Positions 1-8,572 of a DNA stretch of 64,000 bases are shown here, piece by piece (within the stretch, counting starts at the first letter, position 1; each line of letters opens with the position of its first letter). Both the position numbers and the translations under genes were made by a program. A model generated the notes under the pieces. That model had not been told where the DNA came from, searched no databases, and saw only the letters and a program-made list of their open reading frames with translations. Source of the DNA: Pseudomonadota bacterium (lineage in GTDB: Bacteria; Pseudomonadota; Alphaproteobacteria; Acetobacterales; Acetobacteraceae); NCBI GenBank assembly GCA_021845595.1, contig JAJZVV010000007.1:62001-126000 (forward strand), written 5' to 3'.

Positions 1-261
1 AGCGGGTCGACGCAAATCGGCACCAGCACCAGTATCGGCGGGCAGCTCGCCAGCCTGGGCTCGGCCGCGCCACATCACCATCACCACATGAGCGGCGCGG
101 ACGGTGACGGCGATGGCAGCGGGTCGAGCGCCACCAGCGCCGCGAGCGCGGCCAACGCCAACTCAGCCACGGGCGTCACCGGCAGCCTGACGCAGGCGAT
201 TCAATCCTATGCCGGCTCCGCCGCGTCCGGCCTCACCACCACGGCCTCGTCTCTCGCCTGA
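1..261 (+). CDS. C-terminal part of a low-complexity, possibly secreted or surface protein
   Basis: The reading frame is open from the first base and stops with TGA at 259-261, so only the last 86 residues are visible. They are rich in Gly, Ser, Thr and Ala. They contain a natural run of five histidines (residues 25-29 of the fragment) and then a short acidic Asp/Gly stretch that resembles a calcium loop but is too short to call an EF-hand. The tail ends in a Ser/Thr/Ala-rich segment containing LTQAIQSYAG. Similar low-complexity tails occur in hypothetical or EF-hand-like exported proteins of alphaproteobacteria. I do not recognise the family, and the start and any signal peptide lie outside the window. 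Confidence 0.6.
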   Translation, partial: SGSTQIGTSTSIGGQLASLGSAAPHHHHHMSGADGDGDGSGSSATSAASAANANSATGVTGSLTQAIQSYAGSAASGLTTTASSLA

Positions 262-338
262 CCGCGGCATCGGTCGGGTCGCGTCGTCACGCCGGCCGGT
301 CATGGCCGGCTCGTCTTTGGGCAGGCGGTTTGGGCGCC

Positions 339-710
339 TCAGCGCCCCATCCCGCCCCCCATGCCGCCGCCACGCCCGGCGCCGGAGCCCATTCCGGGCC
401 CCATCCCGCCACCGGGCCCCGTCCCGCCGCCCTGGCCCGGGCTAGGCGGCATGTCCGGCAGCCGAACGCCCCGCTCACGGGCGCGTTCCTGCATCTGTTT
501 GTGGTGCTCGGCGCGGATCCGGTTACGCTCCTCCGCGGTGCGGGCCGAGCGGAGACGCTCGCGATAGGTGCCCAACTCCTCGCGGCTCATCAACTGGCTG
601 CCATAGACCGTGGGCTGGCCCCACGCCGTGCCGGCAAGCGGCGCCAGCGCCAGCACGCTCGCCCATCCGAGCAGACCGCGCCGGCTCAACGAGGTCACGG
701 CCGAGGTCAT
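339..710 (-). CDS. Small secreted protein with a twin-arginine-type signal and glycine/methionine-rich tail
   Basis: A 123-residue protein. The start at 710 is chosen because GGAGGG lies 5 bases upstream; a longer frame opening at 755 has no such site. Residues 8-30 form a Tat-like export signal (SLSRRGLLGW followed by a hydrophobic stretch ending near AWG). The mature part has a charged helical segment rich in Arg and Glu (MSREELGTYRERLRSARTAE and onward). It ends in a Pro-Gly-Met-rich repeat tail of GGGM/GPGM units. Short periplasmic proteins of this layout are common in proteobacteria and have no assigned role. A perfect FNR-type palindrome lies 58 bases upstream of the start, so oxygen-responsive expression is possible. 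Function unknown. Confidence 0.7.
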   Translation of the reverse strand: MTSAVTSLSRRGLLGWASVLALAPLAGTAWGQPTVYGSQLMSREELGTYRERLRSARTAEERNRIRAEHHKQMQERARERGVRLPDMPPSPGQGGGTGPGGGMGPGMGSGAGRGGGMGGGMGR

Positions 711-767
711 CACACCCTCCTTGCTGGTTGCGTGTCGCAAGCGTGCTGTCATCAACGCGGAACCGCA

Positions 768-781
768 TTGATCCGGATCAA
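768..781. promoter_or_regulatory. FNR-type operator, TTGAT-CCGG-ATCAA
   Basis: A perfect match to the FNR/Anr/FixK palindrome TTGAT-N4-ATCAA, lying between divergent genes that start at 710 (minus) and 841 (plus). If it activates leftward from -41.5, transcription would start near 733 and the -10 would be the weak CACGCT at 745-740, giving a 23-base leader for the secreted protein. The rightward spacing shows no plausible -10. What is seen is the palindrome; its regulator and target are inferred. Confidence 0.6.
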
Positions 782-840
782 CATCGATGGCGCGGGACCC
801 AGGCTTGCCCCCTCGTCATGGCCCGGCTACTGAGCCGCCC

Positions 841-1556
841 ATGACCATGCGGCGATGCCTGATCGGCCTGACCCTCGATGCCGAGACCCCTGGCGGCTAT
901 TCGCAATATGACTGGTACGCGCTGCGGGCGAACTATGTCGGTGCCATCGAGCAGGCCGGCGGCATCGCCGTCGGGCTGCCGCACAGCGCCGCCATGGCCG
1001 CCGATCTGCTCGACCGCATCGATGGTCTGGTGGTCACCGGCGGCGCCTTCGATATCGATCCGGGCCTCTACGGCGCCGCCGAGCGCCATCTCACCGTCAC
1101 CCTCAAGGAGGGACGGACGGCGGCCGAGCTGGCTTTGCTGACCGGCGCGCTCGAACGCGGCATGCCGGTGCTGGGCATTTGCGGCGGCGCCCAGCTTCTC
1201 GCCGTCGCCCTCGGCGGGACACTGGTTCAGCACATTCCCGACGAAATTCCCGGCGCCCTGGAGCATGAGCAGGTCAATCCGCGTCACGAACCGGGCCACA
1301 CCATCACCATCCAATCGGGCACACGCCTGGCCGCGATCGTCGGAACCGAGCGCATGGCGGTGAATTCGGCTCATCATCAGGCGGTGCGCGATCCCGGCCC
1401 GCGCGCGGTCATCAATGCCGTCGCACCGGACGGCGTGATCGAGGGAATCGAGGATCCGGCGGCCCGCTTCTGCCTCGGCGTCCAATGGCACCCGGAGTTC
1501 GGCATCGATCCCGGCGACGGCCGCCTCTTCACGGCCTTCCTCGCCGCCTGCCGGCA

Positions 1557-1560
<4 letters not shown>
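841..1560 (+). CDS. Class I glutamine amidotransferase-like hydrolase, gamma-Glu-GABA hydrolase (PuuD, peptidase C26) family
   Basis: A 239-residue single-domain class I amidotransferase fold. The nucleophile is Cys114 in GICGGAQ, and the catalytic His217 and Glu219 lie in VQWHPE, so the triad is complete. Family members hydrolyse gamma-glutamyl-GABA in putrescine breakdown, but many paralogues have other gamma-glutamyl amide substrates. No other puu gene is nearby, so the substrate is open. The start at 841 gives the usual family N-terminus (MTMRRCLIGL); the frame opens 54 bases earlier without similarity. The end overlaps the next gene by ATGA, so the two are probably co-transcribed. Confidence 0.85.
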
Positions 1561-2303
<743 letters not shown>

Positions 2304-2310
2304 TCGGGTG

Positions 2311-2883
2311 ATGCGAATCATCGCCGGCGCGTGGCGCGGTCGCCGCCTGCTCGCCCCGCCCGGCGCCGGGACCCGCCCGACCGCCGAGCGCGTCCGCCAG
2401 GCGGTGTTCGACATGCTGATGCATGCGCCCTGGGGCGGGGCCGAGCGGCTGGCCGGCGCCGCGGTGCTGGATGCCTTCGCCGGGACCGGCGCGCTCGGGC
2501 TGGAGGCGCTCTCGCGCGGGGCCGGCAATGCTGTCTTTCTCGAACCCGACCCGGCCGCCCGCGCCGCCCTCGCGCGCAACATCGCGGCCTGCGACGCCGG
2601 CGCGAAGGCGCGCGTGCTCGACGCCTCCGCGCTCACCCCGCCACGCGGCACGCCGTGCGCACTGCTGTTCCTTGATCCGCCCTATGGACAGGGCAAACTC
2701 GCCCCGGCGCTGGCGGCCCTGGCAGGCGCCGGCTGGCTGGCCCCGGGGGCGCTGGTCGTGGCGGAGAGCGCCCGCGCCGAGCCGCCGCCGCCGCCCGACA
2801 TGGGCGCGGAGCTGCTCGCCGAACGCACGCACGGCGCCGCGCGGATCACTGTCTGGCGCGTGCTCGGCACCGCTCCGCGGTGA
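2311..2883 (+). CDS. rsmD: 16S rRNA (guanine(966)-N2)-methyltransferase RsmD
   Basis: A 190-residue Rossmann-fold methyltransferase of the usual RsmD length. It begins with the family N-terminus MRIIAGAWRGRRL. The SAM-binding glycine motif is DAFAGTGALG (about residues 54-63) and the catalytic motif DPPY is at 122-125. It would methylate N2 of G966 in 16S rRNA within the assembling small subunit. A GTG directly before the ATG (2308) is an alternative start. It follows rluB by 7 bases and converges on coq7, with only 16 bases between the two stops. Confidence 0.9.
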   Translation: MRIIAGAWRGRRLLAPPGAGTRPTAERVRQAVFDMLMHAPWGGAERLAGAAVLDAFAGTGALGLEALSRGAGNAVFLEPDPAARAALARNIAACDAGAKARVLDASALTPPRGTPCALLFLDPPYGQGKLAPALAALAGAGWLAPGALVVAESARAEPPPPPDMGAELLAERTHGAARITVWRVLGTAPR

Positions 2884-2899
2884 GCCCCGCCGCGCGCGG

Positions 2900-3463
2900 C
2901 TACAGCCGCTCGCTCAATCGGATCGCGACGCGGCAGCCAACCGCGATCGCCGCGTGCAAAGCCCGATAGCCCGGGGTCTGCTCGGCGCCGTGGGCCAGGC
3001 CGATGTCGCGGTGCTCCAGCTCCTCCTGGCGGAAACTCTCGATGGTGGTGCTGAGCGCCGGCTCGGCGTCGCCGAGTTCGGCGAGCTGGGCGCGATAATG
3101 CGCGTCGATCGTCTCCTCCACCGCCACGGTGCACGCCATCGCCGCCCGCTCGCCGAGCAGCGCCGTCGCCGCGCCGAGGGCATAGCCGGCGAGGCTCCAG
3201 AGCGGGCGCAGCGCGGTGGGACGCACCCGACGCTCGGCGATCAGCGCATCGAATGTCTTCAGATGCTCCGCCTCCTGCGCCGCCATCCGCCGCAGCACCG
3301 GCCCTGCGGCCGAGCGGCCGAGCACCGCGAGCTGACCGGCGTAGATGCGCGCGGCGCCGAACTCTCCCGCCTGATCGACGCGCAGCATGGCGGCCACCCG
3401 GGCCGCGCGTGGCGGATCGCCGGGCAGCGGGGCATCGTCGGAGGCGGTCGCGGTCTCTGTCAT
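2900..3463 (-). CDS. coq7: Demethoxyubiquinone hydroxylase Coq7
   Basis: A 187-residue diiron monooxygenase catalysing the last hydroxylation of ubiquinone synthesis at the membrane. The carboxylate-bridged diiron ligands are all visible: Glu34 (QAGEFGA), Glu64 and His67 (EAEH), Glu116 (VAVEET), Glu148 and His151 (EELEH). The start at 3463 overlaps the stop of dsbB (ATGA); a longer frame running upstream through dsbB is spurious. The Coq7 route needs oxygen, so its presence next to an anaerobic aromatic pathway in the same window points to a facultative lifestyle. Confidence 0.93.
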   Translation of the reverse strand: MTETATASDDAPLPGDPPRAARVAAMLRVDQAGEFGAARIYAGQLAVLGRSAAGPVLRRMAAQEAEHLKTFDALIAERRVRPTALRPLWSLAGYALGAATALLGERAAMACTVAVEETIDAHYRAQLAELGDAEPALSTTIESFRQEELEHRDIGLAHGAEQTPGYRALHAAIAVGCRVAIRLSERL

Positions 3464-3960
3464 GGCTTGTCCTCTTTCGTGCGCCAGAGATAGATGGCGA
3501 GCAGGACGGAGAAGCCCAGGGCATAGATCAGGTTCATCGCCGCCATCGAGACCGGCAGACCGGGCACCAGATAGGTCGGATCCTCGCAGGGTTTGCTCGG
3601 GCGCAACGGCATCGCCGCCAGCCGCTGGGCGATGCCGAGGCCGGCCAGGTTCGGCGCCGCGCACTCCGGCAGCGGGCTCGGCCAGGCATGCTGCTCGACG
3701 CCGACATGCGTCACCGCCAGCGCCGAGGCGGCCAAGGTCCCGACGAGGGCGAGGCGAAGGAGCCAGCGCCCGGCGCGCCGCGGTACCGCAGCGGCGAACA
3801 GGCCGAGGACGATGACGACACGGTAGGGCCACCGCTCCAGAAGGCAAAGCGGGCACGGCACCAGCCCGCCGAACCGCTCGACGGCGATGGCCAGGGCGAG
3901 CGCCGCGCCCGCGGCGGCGGCGGCGAACAGGCCCGCGGATCGTGAGCCAGGGAGGATCAT
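3460..3960 (-). CDS. dsbB: Disulfide bond formation protein B
   Basis: A 166-residue polytopic inner-membrane protein with four hydrophobic segments. It reoxidises DsbA and passes the electrons to quinone. The redox pairs are Cys36/Cys39 in CPLC just after the first membrane segment, and Cys100/Cys125 in the second periplasmic loop (PEC...KPCEDP). The start at 3960 is preferred because the upstream 11 residues of the open frame are hydrophilic and unlike the family. It overlaps coq7 by ATGA, so quinone synthesis and quinone-dependent disulfide formation are translationally coupled. A DsbD/ScsB-like reductase is encoded at 14289-16388. Confidence 0.9.
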   Translation of the reverse strand: MILPGSRSAGLFAAAAAGAALALAIAVERFGGLVPCPLCLLERWPYRVVIVLGLFAAAVPRRAGRWLLRLALVGTLAASALAVTHVGVEQHAWPSPLPECAAPNLAGLGIAQRLAAMPLRPSKPCEDPTYLVPGLPVSMAAMNLIYALGFSVLLAIYLWRTKEDKP

Positions 3961-4020
3961 CGCCCGGGTATGGCAAGGCCGCGCCGCCGGCACAACCCGC
4001 CGGCCCGGAACCGGCCGCCG

Positions 4021-5895
4021 TCAGAACGCCGCGAGCGCGGCGCGCACCCGGGCGATCACCGGCGCCCATTCGCCCGGCCGATCCTGGCGGAACAGCCGCA
4101 GCGACGGATACCATGGGCTGTCCGTCCGCCCGGCGAGCCAGCGCCAGCACCCGTCGAACCGCGACAGCAGCCACACCGGCTTGCCCATCGCCGCGGCCAG
4201 ATGGGCGACCGAGGTATCGACCGCGATGACCAGGTCGAGCGTGGCCACCAGGGCGGCGGTGTCGGCGAAGTCCGCCACCTCGTCCATCATCTCGATCAGA
4301 CCGAGGGCCGATGCGGCTGCGGGATCGGCGGCGGCATCCTTCTGCAGGCTGACGAACCTGAGCCCGGGCATCCCGGCGAGCGGGGCAAACCCGGCCAGCG
4401 GAATCGAGCGGCGGCGGTCGGCATGGTGCGCGCGCGGCTCGCCAACGCGAGGGCTGCCGGCCCAGACGAGGCCGATCTTGCGCCCATCCACGGGCAGCCG
4501 GTCCCGCCAGCGCGCGGTGCGCATGGGATCGGCGTGGAGATAGGGCGCTGCGGGAATGGTCTCGAGCGTGGTGGCGAAGGCGAGCGGCAGGCTCATCATT
4601 GGACAGTGCAGATCGAACGCCGGCAGCGCCGCGCCCTCGGGGATGATCGCGGCGATGTCGGGCAGGTTGGCGAGCAGGCGCACCAGCGGCGCCGGCACTT
4701 CCAGCACCACCCGCGCGCCGCGCGCCGCGAGCAGCGGCGCGTAGCGGACGAACTGCAGCGTATCGCCAAGCCCCTGCTCGGCATGAACGAGGATGGTCCG
4801 GCCGTCCGGCGCCTCGCCCTGCCACTGCTTCTGGGGGAATCCGCGCGGCGGCATGGTACCGGTGCGCCAGCGCGCCTCGTGCAGCGCCCAGCCGGTGGCG
4901 AACCGGCCCGCCGTGAGCAGCACCAGCCCGAGATTGAAGACCGCCTCGGCCGAGCCCGGCGCGAGTTCGAGCGCGGTGCGCAGCGCATGCTCGGCCTCGT
5001 CGAGCCGGCCGAGATCGCGCAGGGTCGCGCCGAGATTGGCCCAGGCGGCGGCGAAGTCGGGATGGGCTTCGATGGCCGCGCGATAGGCGGCCACGGCAGC
5101 GGCGAACTCGCCCTGGATCGCCAGCGCGTTGCCCAGGTTCGAGTGGGCGTCGGCATAGGCCGGGTTCAGCGCCAGCGCCTGGCGGGTGCAGACGATCGCG
5201 GCATCGAACCGCCCGGCCGCGTGCCACGCGGCGCCGAGGTTGCACCAGGCCGCCGCATGGTCCGGCCGGCGCGCGAGCAGGGCGCGATAGGCGGCGATCG
5301 CCGCGGCGACGCGCCCCTGCGCGAGGCGGACATTGCCGAGATTGAGCTGCGCCTCGTCACCCGCGGGCCCCGCCGCGGCTTCATAGGCAACCTCCGCCTC
5401 GGTCAGGCGCCCCTGCGCCTGGCGAGCGACGCCGAGGCCGAACTGCGCCGCTGCGAAGCCGGGGTCTGCGGCCACCGCCCGTGCATAGGCCTCCGCGGCG
5501 CCGCCGACGTCGCCGGCGGCGGCCAGAGCGTTGCCGAGATTGAACTGCAGCACCGCGTCGGTGGGATGCCGCGCGAGCGCGGCTCGATAGGCTTCCGCCG
5601 CCTCGTTCCAGCGCCCAGCCTGGTGCAGCACGTTGCCGAGGTTGCATTGCAAGACGGGCTCGCCGGGTGCGTGGCGCAGCGCCATGCGCTGGGCCGCGAT
5701 CGCCGCGGCCTTCTGGCCGGCGGCAGCGAGGACGATGCCGAGATTGGTCCACGCCTCGGGCCAGTTGCCCCGCCGCGCGAGCGCCGCGCGATAGGCGCCG
5801 GCGGCAGCGGCATACCGGCCTTGCCCCGCCAGCGTGTTGCCGTGCCCGAACAGCGACGCCGCATCATCCTGCACTGCCGCCCAGCCGCCATCCAT
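4021..5895 (-). CDS. TPR-repeat protein with C-terminal GT9-like glycosyltransferase domain
   Basis: A 624-residue protein. Residues from about 10 to 380 are roughly eleven consecutive 34-residue tetratricopeptide repeats, each with the W/N-LG/G-x-A pattern (for example AWTNLGIVLAAAGQ). The C-terminal 240 residues resemble heptosyltransferase-like (GT-B) domains: HAEQGLGDTLQFVRYAPLLA, then KIGLVWAGSP, then VDTSVAHLAAAMGKPVWLL. Proteins of this architecture are thought to act in protein or surface-polysaccharide glycosylation; donor and acceptor are unknown. The start at 5895 is chosen over 5937 because the added residues are Arg/Pro-rich and unlike the family. It is divergent from a GT2 gene 114 bases away. 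Confidence 0.8.
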   Translation of the reverse strand: MDGGWAAVQDDAASLFGHGNTLAGQGRYAAAAGAYRAALARRGNWPEAWTNLGIVLAAAGQKAAAIAAQRMALRHAPGEPVLQCNLGNVLHQAGRWNEAAEAYRAALARHPTDAVLQFNLGNALAAAGDVGGAAEAYARAVAADPGFAAAQFGLGVARQAQGRLTEAEVAYEAAAGPAGDEAQLNLGNVRLAQGRVAAAIAAYRALLARRPDHAAAWCNLGAAWHAAGRFDAAIVCTRQALALNPAYADAHSNLGNALAIQGEFAAAVAAYRAAIEAHPDFAAAWANLGATLRDLGRLDEAEHALRTALELAPGSAEAVFNLGLVLLTAGRFATGWALHEARWRTGTMPPRGFPQKQWQGEAPDGRTILVHAEQGLGDTLQFVRYAPLLAARGARVVLEVPAPLVRLLANLPDIAAIIPEGAALPAFDLHCPMMSLPLAFATTLETIPAAPYLHADPMRTARWRDRLPVDGRKIGLVWAGSPRVGEPRAHHADRRRSIPLAGFAPLAGMPGLRFVSLQKDAAADPAAASALGLIEMMDEVADFADTAALVATLDLVIAVDTSVAHLAAAMGKPVWLLSRFDGCWRWLAGRTDSPWYPSLRLFRQDRPGEWAPVIARVRAALAAF

Positions 5896-6009
5896 CGCCG
5901 CAACCCGCCTGTGTGGCCCGCGTCCGGGCACCGGCACTCTGGCCCGAGGTGGCTGAACTCCGCGTTAAGCGGACTGGACGCGAGGCGAGGCTTGAGGGCA
6001 AATCGCCGC

Positions 6010-6858
6010 ATGCGTCTCGCCGCCGTGACCATGGTTTATGACGAAGCGGAATTCCTGCCGATCTGGCTCGCCCATTACGGGCGCGAGGTCGGGCTGGAGC
6101 ATTGCTACGTCATCGACCACGGGTCTGACGATGGCAGCACCGAGCAGCTGGGCCTCGCGAGCCGGATCCGCCTGCCGCGCTCAGCCCATGACGATGAGCG
6201 CCGGGCGCGCTTCGTCTCCGGCTTCTGCGCCGACCTGCTCGGCTATTACGACGCGGTGATCCATACCGACGTGGACGAGATCGTGCTCGCCGATCCGGGC
6301 CTGGCTGCTAGTCTCGCCGACTACGCCATGCCGGCCGAAACGATCACCGCAATCGGCCTCAACCTGCACCATCTGCCGGGCATCGAGCCTGATTTCGACC
6401 TCACCCGCCCGGTCGGGACGCAACGGCGCTGGGTGCGCTTCGCCGCCGCGCTTTGCAAGCCGGTGCTGACGGGCCGGCCGCTCCGCTGGGTGCCGGGCTT
6501 CCATTGTGCCGACGCGCCGCTCTGTTTCGACTCGCTGTATCTGATCCATCTGCGCTGGTTCGACCTGGCCCTTGGGCTGCGCCGGCTCGCCCGCACCCGT
6601 GTCATGCCTTGGGCGGACCCCGAGGCCGGCGCCTGGCAGCGCTGCACGGACGAGGAGATGCGGCGCAGCTACGCCGCCATCGCCGGCCTGCCGCGTCGGG
6701 AGAGCGCGCTCGATCCGGCCGCCGAGCCGCTCGCCAGTGCGCTCGCCCGCGTGGTGGCAAGCCAGCGCGGCCGGGAGAACGAGCGCTACCGGATCGATCT
6801 GTCGCTCAGCGTCGACGAACTCTGGTCGCTCCCCGCCCGCCTCGCCGAGCGGTTCTGA
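6010..6858 (+). CDS. Glycosyltransferase family 2 protein
   Basis: A 282-residue GT-A glycosyltransferase-like protein of the short Glyco_tranf_2_4 type. The N-terminus MRLAAVTMVYDEAEFLPIWL is the nucleotide-sugar-binding strand. DHGSDDGST (about residues 37-45) matches the family, and HTDVDEIVL (about 81-89) holds the metal-binding DxD-like acidic cluster. No membrane segments or signal peptide are visible, so it is probably cytoplasmic. It is divergent from the TPR-glycosyltransferase gene, and the pair may serve the same surface glycan; this is inference from context. Substrate unknown. Confidence 0.75.
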   Translation: MRLAAVTMVYDEAEFLPIWLAHYGREVGLEHCYVIDHGSDDGSTEQLGLASRIRLPRSAHDDERRARFVSGFCADLLGYYDAVIHTDVDEIVLADPGLAASLADYAMPAETITAIGLNLHHLPGIEPDFDLTRPVGTQRRWVRFAAALCKPVLTGRPLRWVPGFHCADAPLCFDSLYLIHLRWFDLALGLRRLARTRVMPWADPEAGAWQRCTDEEMRRSYAAIAGLPRRESALDPAAEPLASALARVVASQRGRENERYRIDLSLSVDELWSLPARLAERF

Positions 6859-6929
6859 GCCCCGCCCCGCCGGCGCCTTGCCTCGCCAGAGCAGCGACTC
6901 GGTGAGACCGTTCAGGTCTGGCTGAAACG

Positions 6930-7003
6930 AAGCTGCACGCTATCAATAGGCTAGTGCAGCTTTGCCCGATCAGACGGACCGCGAAGCGGTTCAGTTTGGT
7001 CGG
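6930..7003. repeat. Two adjacent hairpin-forming inverted repeats between genes
   Basis: The 211-base gap between the GT2 and monooxygenase genes holds a perfect 9-base inverted repeat, AAGCTGCAC (6930-6938) and GTGCAGCTT (6954-6962), with a 15-base loop that itself contains CTAT/ATAG. A longer imperfect palindrome follows from CCGATC (6966) to GGTCGG (7003) around a GCGAAGC turn. There is no T-tract, so an intrinsic terminator is unlikely. The layout resembles dispersed REP-like palindromes of alphaproteobacteria; I see no second copy in this window. Confidence 0.4.
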
Positions 7004-7069
7004 ACGTTGCTCTAGTGTTGTCGGGAGCGCCGCTGACGCGGCGCGGTACAGCGAGGCTCGCAACGACCA

Positions 7070-8572
7070 ATGACCCAGACGGAAACCTCCACCATAGCGG
7101 CGCCGCTCCAGGCCGAGCATTTCGACGTACTGATCGTCGGCGCCGGAATCTCCGGCGTCGGGGGCGCCTATCACCTCGCCAGGCAATGTCCCGCCACCAG
7201 CTTCGTCGTGCTCGAGGCCAAGGAGAGTTTCGGCGGCACCTGGATCACCCACCGCTATCCCGGGATCCGCTCCGACAGCGATCTGCACACGTTCGGCTAT
7301 CGCTTCAAGCCCTGGACCAGCGCCCCGATCGCCACCGCGGCAGAGATTCTCAAGTATATGGGCGATGTGATCGAGGAGAACGATCTCGGGCGCCACATCC
7401 GCTATGGCCATCGCATCGTCGCGGCGAGCTGGTCGAGCGAGCGCAATCTCTGGACCATCGAGGCGCGGCGCGCCGACACCGGCGAGACGGTCTGGTTCAC
7501 CGCAGGCTTTCTCTGGATGTGCCAGGGCTATTATCGCCACGACGCGGGCTACACGCCGGACTGGCCGGGCACGGCCGAGTTCAAGGGCCGCATCGTCCAT
7601 CCGCAGAGCTGGCCCGATGATATCGACTACAAGGGCAAGACCGTCATCGTCATCGGCTCGGGCGCCACCGCGGCGACGCTGGTGCCCGCAATCGCGGGCG
7701 AGTGCGCGCATGTGACCATGCTGCAGCGCTCGCCGACCTACTTCTTCACCGGCCGCAACATCAACGAGCTCGCCGAGATGCTGCGTGCGCTGCAGATCGA
7801 CGAGACCTGGATCCACGAGATCGTGCGGCGGAAGATCCTCCATGACCAGGCACTGTTCACCGCGCGCTGCGTCAACGAGCCCGACGCGGTGACGCAGGAG
7901 CTGCTCGGCGCGGTGCGCGCCTACCTCGGCGCCGACTACGACGTGGCGACGCATTTCACGCCGAGCTACCGGCCCTGGCGCCAGCGTCTCGCCTTCATCC
8001 CCGACGGCGATCTGTTCCGTGGCATCGCCAGTGGCAAAGCCTCGGTCGTCACCGACGAGATCGAGCGCTTCACCCCACACGGCATCCGTCTCAAATCCGG
8101 CCGCGAGCTCCCCGCCGACATCATCGTCACTGCCACCGGCTTCAATCTCAGCGTGCTCGGCGATATCGACTTCACCATCGACGGCAAGCCGCTGGTCTTT
8201 TCCGACACCGTGACCTATCGCGGCATGATGTTCACCGGCGTGCCGAACATGGTCTGGGTGTTCGGCTATTTCCGCGCGAGCTGGACCTTGCGGGCGGATC
8301 TGGTAGCCGACTTCGTCTGCCGCCTGCTGCGCCATATGGAGGCGAAGAAGGCCAAAAGCGTCGAGGTCGCGCTGCGACCGGAGGACGCGGACATGCCGCT
8401 GCTCGACTGGATCGACCCGGAGAATTTCAATCCGGGGTACCTGATGCGCGGCATACATCTGCTGCCCAGGCGCGGCAACAAGCCGGAATGGCAGCACACC
8501 CAGGATTACTGGGCCGAGAAGGACGCCTTCCCCGCGATCGATCTCGACGATGCGGCGTTCGTCTATCGCTGA
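7070..8572 (+). CDS. Baeyer-Villiger-type flavin monooxygenase
   Basis: A 500-residue FAD- and NADPH-dependent class B monooxygenase. The FAD-binding Rossmann motif is GAGISG (24-29) and the NADPH-binding motif is GSGATA (196-201). The Baeyer-Villiger fingerprint FxGxxxHxxxW is present as FKGRIVHPQSW (171-181). Such enzymes insert oxygen into ketones or oxidise hydrophobic carbonyl compounds in the cytoplasm; the substrate cannot be told from sequence. The last 10 bases overlap the convergent NAPRTase-like gene. It stands alone, with no hydrolase or dehydrogenase partner beside it. Confidence 0.85.
   Translation: MTQTETSTIAAPLQAEHFDVLIVGAGISGVGGAYHLARQCPATSFVVLEAKESFGGTWITHRYPGIRSDSDLHTFGYRFKPWTSAPIATAAEILKYMGDVIEENDLGRHIRYGHRIVAASWSSERNLWTIEARRADTGETVWFTAGFLWMCQGYYRHDAGYTPDWPGTAEFKGRIVHPQSWPDDIDYKGKTVIVIGSGATAATLVPAIAGECAHVTMLQRSPTYFFTGRNINELAEMLRALQIDETWIHEIVRRKILHDQALFTARCVNEPDAVTQELLGAVRAYLGADYDVATHFTPSYRPWRQRLAFIPDGDLFRGIASGKASVVTDEIERFTPHGIRLKSGRELPADIIVTATGFNLSVLGDIDFTIDGKPLVFSDTVTYRGMMFTGVPNMVWVFGYFRASWTLRADLVADFVCRLLRHMEAKKAKSVEVALRPEDADMPLLDWIDPENFNPGYLMRGIHLLPRRGNKPEWQHTQDYWAEKDAFPAIDLDDAAFVYR

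Noticed and set aside
73-90. A His-rich run that could be taken for a cloning tag at the window start
   Set aside because: It lies inside an ordinary low-complexity coding sequence with native codon use and no vector sequence around it.
2900-5245. An apparent 781-residue fusion of an Arg-rich protein to Coq7
   Set aside because: Only the last 187 residues match a family. The rest is antisense-frame or out-of-frame reading through dsbB and the TPR gene; coq7 has its own ATG overlapping dsbB.
4021-5895. Internal DNA repetition in the TPR gene considered as a mobile or satellite repeat
   Set aside because: It is explained by the 34-residue TPR periodicity in the encoded protein.
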